From NCBI RefSeq assembly GCF_009299795.1, contig NZ_VIGP01000006.1, positions 254,290-318,289 of the forward strand: 64,000 bases of DNA, read 5' to 3'. The stretch comes from Brachybacterium subflavum. GTDB lineage: Bacteria; Actinomycetota; Actinomycetes; Actinomycetales; Dermabacteraceae. Of this stretch, positions 50,436 to 59,091 are shown in pieces (position 1 is the stretch's first letter; every line of letters begins with the position of its first letter). Below the pieces are notes generated by a model. That model had not been told where the DNA came from. It searched no databases and saw only the letters and a list, made by a program, of their open reading frames with translations. The translations under genes and the position numbers were made by a program.

Positions 50436-51404
50436 ATGACCCACCGGACCGACCACCGGACCGACCACCCCCGCAGGATCATCCTGGACTGCGACCCCGG
50501 GCACGACGACGCCGTCGCGATCATGCTCGCGCTCGGCTCCCCGGCGATCGAGCTGCGGGGCATCACGACCGTCGGCGGGAACCAGACGGTCGAGAAGATC
50601 ACCCGCAACGCCCAGAGCGTGCTCGAGATGTGCCGCCGGCAGGACGTGCCCGTGCACCGGGGGAGCGCCCGTCCGCTGCTGCGCGACGTGCAGGTCGCAG
50701 GCGACATCCACGGCGAGAGCGGCCTGGACGGGGTCGAGCTGCCCGCGCCCACGGTGCCCGTGGCGGGCCAGCGTGCCGTCGAGTTCATCGTCGAGACCGT
50801 GATGGCGGCAGAGCCCGGGGAGATCACCCTCGTCGGCACCGGACCGCTCACCAATCTCGCGCTCGCCGCGCGGCTCGAGCCCGCGATCATCGAGCGCGTG
50901 CGCGAGGTCGTGATCATGGGCGGCGGGTACCACGAGGGCAACGTGACGCCCGTGGCCGAGTTCAACATCTGGGCCGATCCGGAGGCGGCCGCGATCGTCG
51001 TCGACGCCGGCTGGGAGCTCACCATGGTGGGCCTGGACCTGACCCACCAGGCCCTCGCCACCGCCCAGGTCGAGCAGCAGATCAGAGACCTCGGCACGGA
51101 GCTCGCCGAGTTCTTCCTGGGGCTGATGGCGTTCTTCCGCCGCGCCTACCAGGAGAACCAGGGCTTCGACGACCCGCCCGTGCACGACCCCTGCACGATC
51201 GCCTACCTCATCGACCCCTCCGTGGTGCGCACGCGCCGGGCGCCGCTGCGCGTCGAGACCCGCGGGGACCTCACCCGCGGCATGACGGTCGCGGACCTGC
51301 GGCCCGGCACCGACCGCGAGGGCTGCCGCACACAGGTCGCGACCGCGCTGGATGCACCGGGGTTCTGGCGGCTCGTCGTCGACGCCGTCCGCGCCCTGGG
51401 GTGA
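50436..51404 (+). CDS. Inosine-uridine-type nucleoside hydrolase
   Basis: The 322-residue protein has the calcium/ribose-binding DCDPGHDDAVAIMLAL motif near the start, TVGGNQTVEKITRN, HGESGLDG, and AEFNIWADPEAAAIV with the later catalytic-loop HDPC segment (PVHDPCTIAYLI). It hydrolyses ribonucleosides to base and ribose. I chose the ATG at 50436 with GGAG 11 bases upstream; an earlier ATG at 50394 lacks a site. A 12-base duplicate encodes HRTDHRTDH at the N-terminus. It appears monocistronic. A ribokinase and an RbsD/FucU protein a few kilobases on could use the sugar. Confidence 0.88.
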   Translation: MTHRTDHRTDHPRRIILDCDPGHDDAVAIMLALGSPAIELRGITTVGGNQTVEKITRNAQSVLEMCRRQDVPVHRGSARPLLRDVQVAGDIHGESGLDGVELPAPTVPVAGQRAVEFIVETVMAAEPGEITLVGTGPLTNLALAARLEPAIIERVREVVIMGGGYHEGNVTPVAEFNIWADPEAAAIVVDAGWELTMVGLDLTHQALATAQVEQQIRDLGTELAEFFLGLMAFFRRAYQENQGFDDPPVHDPCTIAYLIDPSVVRTRRAPLRVETRGDLTRGMTVADLRPGTDREGCRTQVATALDAPGFWRLVVDAVRALG

Positions 51405-51545
51405 GGTGGTGAGCGCCCGCCCGTCGGCCGGATCTCGGAGCGCACGCTCGCGCGAGGGTCGGCCGCGGGGTCCAGCCCTGGAGGCACAGGCGATGCACAG
51501 CCCGGCCATGCGGGAGGGCTAAGGGGCGTCCGTAGCGTCCCGGGC

Positions 51546-53303
51546 ATGTCTTCACACCGCACCAGCACCTCGACCACGACCCCCGCCTCGTCCCTCAAGA
51601 CGTCCCTCGGCTCGCCCACCCGGCGGGGCCTGCTCGCCGCCGGAGGGGTCGGCGGCATCGCGCTCCTGGCCGCGGGCTGCAAGGGGTCGACCTCCTCGTC
51701 GGACGCGGCGACGCTCGACGGCGAGACCGTCAGCGGCGTGGTCGACGGCGACTTCTGGGACCAGAAGAGCATCCACACCCTGTCCGTCGTCTTCGACGAG
51801 GACGACTACGACGAGATGATCGACGCCTACGTCTCCAGCCAGGACAAGAACTGGATCGAGGCCGACGTCGAGATCGACGGCAAGGTCTTCAAGAAGGCCG
51901 GCATGAAGCTCAAGGGCAACTCCAGCCTGCGCAGTCTCGCCGGCGGACAGGGCGGAGGGCCCGGCGGTGCCGCCGCATCCGACGGGGGCGGCGACGCCGC
52001 CGCATCCGACAGGGGCGGCGACGCCGCGGCGTCCGACGGCGGGGGCGACACTGCGTCGGACGGAGGCACCGCCTCGGACGGCGGCGGGGACGCTGCCGCC
52101 TCCGGCACCTCCGCTGCTGCCTCGGACGGCGGCGGGGCATCGGATGCGGGCGGTGCCTCGGATGCGGGCGGCGGCGCGGGCGGAGGGTTCCCCGGCGGCG
52201 TGAATGACGAGGGCGACGGCGCCGTCTCCGAGGACGACCCCACGGGCCTGCCCTGGATGATCCGCCTGGACAAGTACACCGACGATCAGAGCTTCAGCGG
52301 CCGCAGCCGCTTCGTGGTGCGCGGGAACAACACGGAGACCTCGATGAACGAGGCGGTCGCGCTCGACGTGCTCGCGCTCGCCGAGGTCCCCGCCGAGCAG
52401 TACGCCTATACCCGGTTCAGCGTGAACGGGGCCGACGCGCAGCTGCGCCTCGTGCTCGACGTCCCGGACGACGACCAGTGGAACGACGACGCCTTCGACG
52501 GCACCGGCGCGACCCTCAAGGCCGACTCCGAGGGCGACTACTCCTACCGCGGGGACACGGCCGACGACTACGCGGACGCCTTCGACGCGAAGTTCGTGGC
52601 CGACGGCCTCGAGGAGGACGACGTCTTCGCGGCTCTCGGCAGCTTCCTGAAGTTCGTCAACGACTCCGAGGACGATGACTTCGCCTCCGGCCTGGACGAC
52701 AGGTTCGACGTGGATGGCTTCGCGACCTACCTCGCCGTGCAGGAGCTCGTCCAGAACACCGACGACATCGCCGGCCCGGGCAACAATTCCTACCTCCACT
52801 ACGACCCCTCGGCGAAGAAGTGGTCCGTGGTCGCCTGGGACCAGAACCTCTCCTTCGGCGGCATGGGGATGGGCGGCGGAGGCGGCGCCCCCGGCGGCGG
52901 CGCGCAGGCGAGCGACGGCGGCGGGGACGACGCGGCGAGCGATAGTGCGGCGAGCGACGGCGGGGGCGACGCCCCGACCGGCGGCCAGATGCCCGGCGGT
53001 GGCCAGATGCCCGACGGGGGCGAGATGCCCGACGGAGGCGGCCAGGGTGGCGGCGACGGCGGCGCAGGCGGCGGAGGCATGGGCGGGAACATCCTCGCCG
53101 AGCGCTTCATGGACGACGACACGCTCTCGGCCCTCTACGACTCGGCGCTCGCCTCGGTGCGCAAGGCGGTCTTTACCTCCGGGAAGGCGACCGAGCGGGT
53201 GAAGACGCTGTCGGCCCTGCTGAAGAGCGACGCGAGCGACCTGGTCAGCAGCGACGACATCACGTCGGACGCGAAGACGATCACCGACGTGATCGACGGC
53301 TGA
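51546..53303 (+). CDS. CotH-type atypical kinase lipoprotein with low-complexity inserts
   Basis: The 585-residue protein has a Tat lipoprotein signal (TRRGLLAAGG and lipobox LAAGC, about 26-45). The CotH fold is interrupted twice by Gly/Ala/Asp/Ser-rich runs. The first is at about 135-218, with repeated GGDAAASD-type units after the MKLKGNSSLRSL motif. The second is at about 437-515, immediately after the metal-binding motif VVAWDQNLSFGGMGMG. Other CotH landmarks are GRSRFVVRGNNTETSMNEAV and VQELVQNTDDIAGPGNNSYL. In Bacillus, CotH phosphorylates spore-coat proteins; this lineage is not known to sporulate, so an extracytoplasmic kinase of unknown target is the best description. Confidence 0.82.
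   Translation: MSSHRTSTSTTTPASSLKTSLGSPTRRGLLAAGGVGGIALLAAGCKGSTSSSDAATLDGETVSGVVDGDFWDQKSIHTLSVVFDEDDYDEMIDAYVSSQDKNWIEADVEIDGKVFKKAGMKLKGNSSLRSLAGGQGGGPGGAAASDGGGDAAASDRGGDAAASDGGGDTASDGGTASDGGGDAAASGTSAAASDGGGASDAGGASDAGGGAGGGFPGGVNDEGDGAVSEDDPTGLPWMIRLDKYTDDQSFSGRSRFVVRGNNTETSMNEAVALDVLALAEVPAEQYAYTRFSVNGADAQLRLVLDVPDDDQWNDDAFDGTGATLKADSEGDYSYRGDTADDYADAFDAKFVADGLEEDDVFAALGSFLKFVNDSEDDDFASGLDDRFDVDGFATYLAVQELVQNTDDIAGPGNNSYLHYDPSAKKWSVVAWDQNLSFGGMGMGGGGGAPGGGAQASDGGGDDAASDSAASDGGGDAPTGGQMPGGGQMPDGGEMPDGGGQGGGDGGAGGGGMGGNILAERFMDDDTLSALYDSALASVRKAVFTSGKATERVKTLSALLKSDASDLVSSDDITSDAKTITDVIDG
51955..52190 (+). repeat. Imperfect in-frame repeats in the cotH-like gene (first insert)
   Basis: Units close to GCATCCGACGGGGGCGGCGA recur and encode ASDGGGDA-type octapeptides. 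They interrupt the kinase domain between the nucleotide-binding and catalytic halves. Confidence 0.8.
52880..53085 (+). repeat. Imperfect in-frame repeats in the cotH-like gene (second insert)
   Basis: A second low-complexity tract encodes GGDDAASD units and then GGQMPGGGQMPDGGEMPD-type hexapeptides (GGxMPD). It follows the WDQNLSFG metal motif. Confidence 0.8.
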
Positions 53304-53346
53304 GAGGTCGCTACGCTCGAGGCTCCACCCACGGAAGGACGCGACG

Positions 53347-53781
53347 ATGCTCACCGGAATCGACCCCCTGCTCAGCGGCGACCTGCTGCGCCTGCTCGAC
53401 CACATGGGACATGACGACACCCTGCTGGTCGCCGACGCGCACTACCCCCCGTACCGCTCGGGCGCCCCGGTGATCGACCTGCCCGTGACCTCGCCCGAGG
53501 CCGTGCGTGCGATCCGCACCGTGCTGCCGCTGGACCTGTACGCGGGACCGTCGGCCACGCTGATGAACCCCGAGCCCGGCACCGGCGAGGAGGTCCAGCA
53601 GCAGCTCAAGGAGGCGATCGCCGCCCCCGGCGAGGACCGCTTCGAGTGGATCGACCGCTTCGCGTTCTACGAGCGCGCGGCCTCGATGTTCGCCGTGATC
53701 CGCACCGCCGAGGTCCGCAAGTACGGCTGCATCATGATCCGCAAGGGCGTGGTCGGCGACGAGGAGTCGCGCGGGGTGTGA
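53347..53781 (+). CDS. RbsD/FucU family mutarotase
   Basis: The 144-residue protein begins MLTGIDPLLSGDLLRLLDHM and has GHDDTLLVADAHYPPYR with the catalytic His-Asp and DLPVTSPEAVRAI. The C-terminus carries FAFYERAASMFAVIRTAEVR followed by KYGCIMIRKGVV. This pattern matches FucU more than RbsD. It interconverts sugar anomers (fucose, or ribose pyranose forms). It starts 43 bases after the CotH-type gene on the same strand. The divergent or convergent ribokinase operon nearby suggests a shared pentose or deoxysugar theme. Confidence 0.86.
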   Translation: MLTGIDPLLSGDLLRLLDHMGHDDTLLVADAHYPPYRSGAPVIDLPVTSPEAVRAIRTVLPLDLYAGPSATLMNPEPGTGEEVQQQLKEAIAAPGEDRFEWIDRFAFYERAASMFAVIRTAEVRKYGCIMIRKGVVGDEESRGV

Positions 53782-53833
53782 GGCGACCGGCGGCGGTCGC
53801 GCCGCGGCCGTGTCCGTCGCGGAGCCCGGGCTT

Positions 53834-53894
53834 CGACGTCGCTGGGTGAGGTCTCAACGCGTATAGGGGCGTGAGACCTCACCCAGCGACATCG
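53834..53894. terminator. Long near-perfect hairpin, 23-bp stem
   Basis: Arms 53834-53856 and 53872-53894 pair at 22 of 23 positions around a 15-nt loop. The core GCTGGGTGAGGTCTCA is exact. It lies between the convergent FucU-like gene and the ribokinase gene, suiting a bidirectional terminator, although it is longer than usual and has no T-run. Confidence 0.5.
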
Positions 53895-54000
53895 GCCCGG
53901 ATCATCATGTCGGAGACATCGATAGATGTCCTGGCGACGATTCGTCGCATTCGCATCCGGGCCAGACAGACGTCCGCAGCCCTGCCGTGCTCACCGCTGA

Positions 54001-55020
54001 TCAGACAGGCAGCGCGTCCTCGGGCCAGGGATAGGAAGGCTGCGCCCCGGCCGAGGTGACGGCGAAGGCACCCACCCTCACGGCGAACCCGCTCGCCGTG
54101 ACAAGGTCCTCGCCGCGCGCGATGCCGACGCCGAGTGCCCCAACGAACGCATCCCCCGCACCGGTCGTGTCCACGGCTGGAACAAACGGCGATCCGACCT
54201 CGCGCAGTGGGACCTCCTCATTCGGTGCGACGTCGGGAGGCGTGGCTTGCCCGGCGTCGAGAGCCGTTCTCTCGACGCTCACGATCGCGCCCTTAGGTCC
54301 TCGCGTCATGATCACCGAGCGAACGCCTGCGCGCCGCAGCTCCGTCACGGCGAGCGCATCGTCCGACGGCACAGGAGCACCAGTCATTGCCTCGAGCGCC
54401 AGCCGGCCCTCGTGCTCATTTACGACCAGGGGGTCGGCCGCGCGCAGGGTCTCAGGGGCGACGTCGATGACCGGCGCGAGGTTCAGCAGGAACCGGGTGC
54501 CGGTCTGGACGCAGAGCCGCGCGAGCTCGTCGACCGCGACGGCAGGTGTCTCGCCCTGGGCGATGACGAGGTCGCTCGAGGCGATGTCGTCGGCCAGGAG
54601 TGCGGCGCCTTCGGCATCCCAGCTGCCGTTGGCACCCGGGGCGAGCACGATGCTGTTCTCGCCGGCGCTGTCGAGCGTCACCACGGCGAGCCCGGTCTCG
54701 ACATCGTCCACCGCGGCGACTCCGGTGAGATCGGCACCGGCCTCGCGCAGCAGCAGGAGGGCCTGCGCGGCGTCGGCCCCGGTCCCGGTGCGGCCGACGA
54801 AGCGGACGTCTCCGCCCAGGCGCGCCGCGGCGCATGCCTGGTTGGCACCCTTTCCGCCGGGTGACCGGCGCGACCGTGTGCTCGTCAGGGTCTCGCCCGG
54901 TGCCGGATGTCGTGCGACCTCGAGGACGAGGTCCACGTTCACCGATCCGACCACGAGGATTCGCCCTTGGACTGGGCTGCTGAGCGAGTCAGGCGCCGTC
55001 GGTGCGGACTCCGCGCTCAC
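54001..55020 (-). CDS. Ribokinase (PfkB family)
   Basis: I chose the GTG at 55020 (ribosome-binding GGAGGGAGGG directly before it), overlapping the previous stop as GTGA. The 339-residue kinase has VGSVNVDLVLEV, RSPGGKGANQACAAARLGGD, and the PfkB signature DTTGAGDAFVGALGVGIARG with the catalytic Asp. These match ribokinase closely. It would phosphorylate ribose or a related sugar released by upstream steps. It is the last gene of a LacI-controlled operon with a phosphotriesterase-like hydrolase, a transporter and an amidotransferase-fold protein. Confidence 0.84.
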   Translation of the reverse strand: MSAESAPTAPDSLSSPVQGRILVVGSVNVDLVLEVARHPAPGETLTSTRSRRSPGGKGANQACAAARLGGDVRFVGRTGTGADAAQALLLLREAGADLTGVAAVDDVETGLAVVTLDSAGENSIVLAPGANGSWDAEGAALLADDIASSDLVIAQGETPAVAVDELARLCVQTGTRFLLNLAPVIDVAPETLRAADPLVVNEHEGRLALEAMTGAPVPSDDALAVTELRRAGVRSVIMTRGPKGAIVSVERTALDAGQATPPDVAPNEEVPLREVGSPFVPAVDTTGAGDAFVGALGVGIARGEDLVTASGFAVRVGAFAVTSAGAQPSYPWPEDALPV

Positions 55021-56078
55021 GCCCTCCCTCCTGCCAGGTACCGCTGCGGATTGTCCGTGATCAGGCGACGAGCCGTCGATCGCTCGACGCCCCGGTCCAC
55101 CAGCAGATCCAGGAATACCGTGGGCACGAGGACGAATCCGTTGCCGCCCAGGCTGCTCCACATCTGCTTGAGGAACAGGTCGTGGCTGAGCAGGACCCGG
55201 TTCGCGTAGCCGAGGTCGATCAGCCGAGCCACTGCGTCGGCGGTCTCGGAGATCGAAGGAGAGGCTCCCTCGCCGGGGAAGGTGATGTCCAACCCGATCA
55301 TGTCGAACTCGAGCCACACGCCGCGATCGAGGAGGCGTCGCTGGTAGTCCAGGTCCTCCCCGGAGGGATCGGTGTGGGCGAGGGAGATGCGCGCGGGATC
55401 CGCGCCCATCTCCCCGACGGCGATGTCCAGCACCTCATCGCCGCGATGCTGCCAGCCGGGCATGTGGATGTTCATCGCCGTGGCCGGGCTCTCCTGCTGG
55501 GCGAGCGATGCGGCGCGGAGGCTCGCGCGCTCGCCCGAGGTGAAGTCCGGCGAGACGCCGACCTCTCCGATCATCCCGGCGCGGATTCGCTGTTCGCCGA
55601 CGAGGACGCCGGTGCGCAGCTCGTCGAGAATCTCCCCCGCGAGTACGTCGACGTCTCGCTCGGTGATCCGGGTGCCCTCGAACTTCTCGAGGTAGGGCCC
55701 GGTCGACATGACGACGTGCAATCCGGTGTCCTGGGACAGATGGACCAGGTCGCGGGGGCTGCGGCCGATCGCGGCAGAGCCGGTGGCGTCCACGATAGTG
55801 CCGCCCCCGGAAGCTTGGAAGGAGGAGACCTCGGCGCGCACACCGGTGGGATCCTTCGACGCGACGTTGTCGCGACTGCAGTAGGGATCCTGCCGCAGCG
55901 CCCACTGCAGCCCGGGCTCCACCGCACGTTCTGGGAGGATCCCGCTGAACTCGTAGGTGGGCGCGACCAGGCACTGGCTGAGGTCGTTGAAGAGGTGCTC
56001 GTGGGGGAGCGTCACACCCAGATCGCGGGCGGGAACCGGGCCCGCCACCGTCTGCACGAGCGCATCCGTCTCCGTCAC
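55017..56078 (-). CDS. Phosphotriesterase-family metal hydrolase
   Basis: The 353-residue protein starts at a GTG overlapping the transporter stop. It has the amidohydrolase HxH (LPHEHLF, H26 and H28), a bridging residue in MIGEVGVS where this branch uses Glu rather than carboxylated Lys, later histidines in MNIHMPGWQ and SLAHTDPSG, and the catalytic Asp in VLLSHDLFLKQ. This places it with phosphotriesterase-homology proteins and lactonases. A sugar-lactone or ester substrate feeding the ribokinase is plausible; no organophosphate role is implied. Confidence 0.82.
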   Translation of the reverse strand: MTETDALVQTVAGPVPARDLGVTLPHEHLFNDLSQCLVAPTYEFSGILPERAVEPGLQWALRQDPYCSRDNVASKDPTGVRAEVSSFQASGGGTIVDATGSAAIGRSPRDLVHLSQDTGLHVVMSTGPYLEKFEGTRITERDVDVLAGEILDELRTGVLVGEQRIRAGMIGEVGVSPDFTSGERASLRAASLAQQESPATAMNIHMPGWQHRGDEVLDIAVGEMGADPARISLAHTDPSGEDLDYQRRLLDRGVWLEFDMIGLDITFPGEGASPSISETADAVARLIDLGYANRVLLSHDLFLKQMWSSLGGNGFVLVPTVFLDLLVDRGVERSTARRLITDNPQRYLAGGRA

Positions 56079-57127
56079 GATCGCACCTCCTCAGCCTCGG
56101 GATCCGGGTCGATGCCGTCGTGCTGGCCGATCTGGCGCGGTGTCGTCTGGCCACGGACTTGTCGGGAAGGGATCATCGCGACTCCGGAGGCGCACAGGGC
56201 CACCAGGGCGCCGAGCACGGTCACGACGTGCACCACGCCCATGCCGGGGATGAGCGAGTCGATGAGTATCGAGCCCACCAGCTGCCCTGCGGTCGACGCG
56301 AGGGCTAGCAGCAGCAGTCCGAGCCGACGCACCAGCAGGGCCATCAGGGCGATCGAGGCGAGGCCCAGCGGGCCGCCCAGGTACATCCACCAGGTGTCGG
56401 GGAGGGAGAACGTGGCATGGCCGGCTGTGGCACGACCCACGAAGGCCAGACCGAGGATCACGAAGCCGACCAGGAAGTTCCAGGTGATCGAGACCAGCAT
56501 CGATCCAGCGAGCTTCCCGATGTTCGAGTTGCCGGCCGGCTGCCATCCCGCGAGCAGGCCGCCGACGAACGGCAGGATGACGAGTGCGAGCGCATGCGGG
56601 GTCTCGAAGTTCGGGGAGACCACGAGCACCGTGGCGACCACGGCGAGCGCCGCACCGATGATGCGGAAGACGCTGAGCGCCTGCTTGAAGGGGACCCCGA
56701 TGCCGAGGCGGTCGCAGACCACGCCGGAGATGACCATGCCGGAGATCAGGGCGGTCTGGAAGGTGGCGACGCCGAGCGCGCCCACGGAGATCCCTTCCGA
56801 CAGCACGATCATCGCGCCGCACAGGCCGGCGAAGAAGTTCGGCCACGGAATCGTGCCGCGGCGCAGTTGCCTCGGCAGCGACAGGAACGCGCGGCGGGTC
56901 GAGGGCCGCGGCAGGATGATCAGGAGCATCAGCACCAGGCCTGCTCCGAAGCTGACGATCGAGGCGAGGTGCCCGTCGCCGAGATCCGCCCCCAGCCTGC
57001 CGTTGACTGCGGACTGCATGGGGCTGAGCATTCCGGCGAGCACGGTGAAGAGGGCGAAGATCCCGACCGAGGCCGTCCTGGCGACGGGCGGGCGGTCATG
57101 GACGACGCTGTCCGTGGTGTTGGCCAT
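56075..57127 (-). CDS. DMT-superfamily transporter (DUF606/YdcZ, duplicated)
   Basis: The 350-residue protein has about ten membrane segments in two homologous halves, each resembling a DUF606/YdcZ unit (VNGRLGADLGDGHLASIVSF in the first, LGLASIALMALLVRRLGLLL in the second). It probably imports the operon's substrate or exports a product. It starts 2 bases after the amidotransferase-fold gene's stop and overlaps the phosphotriesterase-like gene. Substrate unknown. Confidence 0.78.
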   Translation of the reverse strand: MANTTDSVVHDRPPVARTASVGIFALFTVLAGMLSPMQSAVNGRLGADLGDGHLASIVSFGAGLVLMLLIILPRPSTRRAFLSLPRQLRRGTIPWPNFFAGLCGAMIVLSEGISVGALGVATFQTALISGMVISGVVCDRLGIGVPFKQALSVFRIIGAALAVVATVLVVSPNFETPHALALVILPFVGGLLAGWQPAGNSNIGKLAGSMLVSITWNFLVGFVILGLAFVGRATAGHATFSLPDTWWMYLGGPLGLASIALMALLVRRLGLLLLALASTAGQLVGSILIDSLIPGMGVVHVVTVLGALVALCASGVAMIPSRQVRGQTTPRQIGQHDGIDPDPEAEEVRS

Positions 57128-57129
57128 GG

Positions 57130-57891
57130 TCAGTCCTCCGATCCCTTCTCGCCTGCCAGCCAGGTCATGGCCTGCGAGAACAGCTTCCCGTAGCCGTCCC
57201 AGTCCATGAACTCGGTGGGCGCCCAGTGCGGGGAGACGTCCGATGCGAAGGCGAGGGTGCGACCCTCGCCCACGGTGCGCACCGCCAGCAGCGGCTCGCC
57301 CTCGACCTTCGCGAGGACGGCGGCGTCGTCCTTCGCGACCAGCTGCTGGTAGCCCAGCAGGATCGGCCAGGTCTGGTCGAGGCCTGCGACGACGGGATGC
57401 TCGATGTCGGTCAGAGCGCCCTCGACGCCCTGCGGCGACTCCACGCGGTCGTCCCAGCGGTGGATGTCGACGGGGAGGATCTCCTCGATAGCCGTGCCCG
57501 CGTAATTGGCCATGCCCTGGAATCCCTGGAAGGAGAGGTAGCCCCCGGCCATCATCAGGCCACCGCCGTCGCGGACCCAGTCGCGCAGCAGGTGCAGACG
57601 GTTGGGGGCGGGGCGGCCCTGCTCGAACACCTTCGGGGGCAGCAGCAGCGTGTTGGCGCCGACGTCCGAGAGCAGGACCACGTCGTAGGGGTCGAGCTCC
57701 TCTCGGGTGAGGGGGAACTGCTCGGCCACGTCGTGGGAGCGCAGATGGGTGACCTCGTGCCCGCTCTCACGCAGCACGTCGAGCAGGTGCGCGCAGCCGA
57801 TGTGCACCTGTGTGTGGGGGAAGGCGTCATACCCCTTGTGGTCGATCGTGGCGCTGACCCACGACTCGCCTGCCAGCAGGACCTTGGCCAT
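57130..57891 (-). CDS. Amidotransferase-fold protein without the catalytic Cys
   Basis: The 253-residue protein (ATG at 57891) has the class I glutamine-amidotransferase/ThuA-like fold: MAKVLLAGESWVSATIDHKG, then YDVVLLSDVGANTLLLPP. At the nucleophile elbow it reads MMAGGYLSFQGFQG, with no Cys where amidotransferases have it, so it is not a true amidotransferase. The C-terminal part (LLAVRTVGEGRTLAFASDVSPHWA) is typical of this uncharacterised cytoplasmic family. It leads a LacI-controlled operon and so probably acts early on the substrate. Function unknown. Confidence 0.75.
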   Translation of the reverse strand: MAKVLLAGESWVSATIDHKGYDAFPHTQVHIGCAHLLDVLRESGHEVTHLRSHDVAEQFPLTREELDPYDVVLLSDVGANTLLLPPKVFEQGRPAPNRLHLLRDWVRDGGGLMMAGGYLSFQGFQGMANYAGTAIEEILPVDIHRWDDRVESPQGVEGALTDIEHPVVAGLDQTWPILLGYQQLVAKDDAAVLAKVEGEPLLAVRTVGEGRTLAFASDVSPHWAPTEFMDWDGYGKLFSQAMTWLAGEKGSED

Positions 57892-57918
57892 CCGTGCTCC
57901 TCCTCGAACTCGCGAAAG

Positions 57919-57940
57919 CGTTGCGCAACGATTGCGCAAC
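57919..57940. promoter_or_regulatory. Double LacI-type operator
   Basis: CGTTGCGCAACG (57919-57930) is a perfect palindrome with the central CG typical of LacI-family sites. A second TTGCGCAA core lies 11 bases on (57932-57939). Both sit between the divergent amidotransferase-fold gene (start 57891) and the LacI gene (start 58027), 28 bases before the former. Confidence 0.75.
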
Positions 57941-58026
57941 GTTGTGTTGACGACTGTAGGCTCTCGGTGCGCGAAGAGCAAGAGGCGGCCGCGCGGACCG
58001 GCGGCTGCACCGGCGGAAGGGGAACC

Positions 58027-59043
58027 ATGTCGATCTCAGGTGTCGCCCGGGAAGCGGGCGTCTCGCCGTCGACGGTCTCGCGCTTTCTGCGCGGCCAGCT
58101 GCGACTGAGCGGGGCGACCGAGGATCGGATACGCGCTGCCATGCAGGCCACGGGGTACTCGGCGCCGCGTCGAGAGATCCTCCACCTGGGCCTCGTGATC
58201 CCGGAGCTGTCCAACCCGTACTTCGCGCAGCTGACGCAGGCGCTCACCGACGCCGCCCATCATCGCGACCTCGAGGTCTCGGTCTTCGTCTCGGACGGGC
58301 GCGAGGATCGCGAACGCAGGATCGTCGCGCATTGCGCACAGGATGGCGACGCAGGACTCGACGCGCTGGTGTTGGTGTCCATGACCGGCAGCAGTGCCGT
58401 GCTCGAGGAGGTGCCGCGCTCGCTTCCGTTCGTGGTGCTCGACGAGAGGCTCGACGGGGAGGTCGCGCGCGGGATGTCGTTCGTGGGTGCGGAGAGCTTC
58501 GAGGGCGGCTATCAGGCGACGACCTTCCTGCTCAGTCGCGGTCACCGGCGGATCGTGCACGTGGCCGGGCCCGGCAGGCTGGGGTCTGCACGCGAGCGCC
58601 TGCGCGGGTACCTGCGCGCGCTGCGGGATGCCGGGGTCGAGCCGGACCCGCGCCTGGTGCTCGAAGGGCCCTACTCCGAGTCGTTCGGCGCGAGCGCGCT
58701 CTCCCAGATCCTCCGTCTCGAGGACTCGCCGACCGCGGTGTTCGCCGCCAGCGACGTCGTCGCCGTGGGGATGGCCGCGGCCGCACCGATGCACGGGGTG
58801 CGCATCCCCGACGATCTCTCGGTGATCGGTTTCGACGGCATTGAGCAGGCGTCCTGGGTGACTCCGCGCCTGAGCACTGTCGTCCAGCCCTTCGGGGAGC
58901 TCGCGCGGTCCGCGTTGGACGAGATCGAGGCGCTCAGCGGGGGCGCAGAGCCGAGGGCGCGCGTGCTGCCGATGGAGCTTCGGATCGCGGAGTCCGTCGC
59001 TGGGCCGAGAGCCGCAGAATCGGACGAGGCGCGGCACCGCTGA
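58027..59043 (+). CDS. LacI family transcriptional regulator
   Basis: The 338-residue protein starts at an ATG at 58027; the long open frame upstream overlaps the opposite gene and is rejected. The N-terminal HTH is ISGVAREAGVSPSTVSRFLR with the hinge following. The periplasmic-binding-type core is standard: LGLVIPELSNPYFAQLTQAL, VVLDERLDGEVARG and FAASDVVAVGMAAA. It diverges from the four-gene cassette across a double CGTTGCGCAACG-like operator and almost certainly controls it. The inducer is unknown; the HTH recognition helix matches regulators that bind central CG sites. Confidence 0.88.
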   Translation: MSISGVAREAGVSPSTVSRFLRGQLRLSGATEDRIRAAMQATGYSAPRREILHLGLVIPELSNPYFAQLTQALTDAAHHRDLEVSVFVSDGREDRERRIVAHCAQDGDAGLDALVLVSMTGSSAVLEEVPRSLPFVVLDERLDGEVARGMSFVGAESFEGGYQATTFLLSRGHRRIVHVAGPGRLGSARERLRGYLRALRDAGVEPDPRLVLEGPYSESFGASALSQILRLEDSPTAVFAASDVVAVGMAAAAPMHGVRIPDDLSVIGFDGIEQASWVTPRLSTVVQPFGELARSALDEIEALSGGAEPRARVLPMELRIAESVAGPRAAESDEARHR

Positions 59044-59091
59044 CGGGCGGACCTCAAGACGGCGGTGCTGAGCCCGCACCCCACGGCCGGC

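Noticed and set aside
54001-55317. Extended N-terminus for ribokinase
   Set aside because: It overlaps the phosphotriesterase-like gene in another frame; the GTG at 55020 has a strong ribosome-binding site and gives normal length.
57892-58026. Long plus-strand frame reading into the LacI gene from 57226
   Set aside because: It overlaps the amidotransferase-fold gene antisense and the operator; the LacI HTH begins right after the ATG at 58027.
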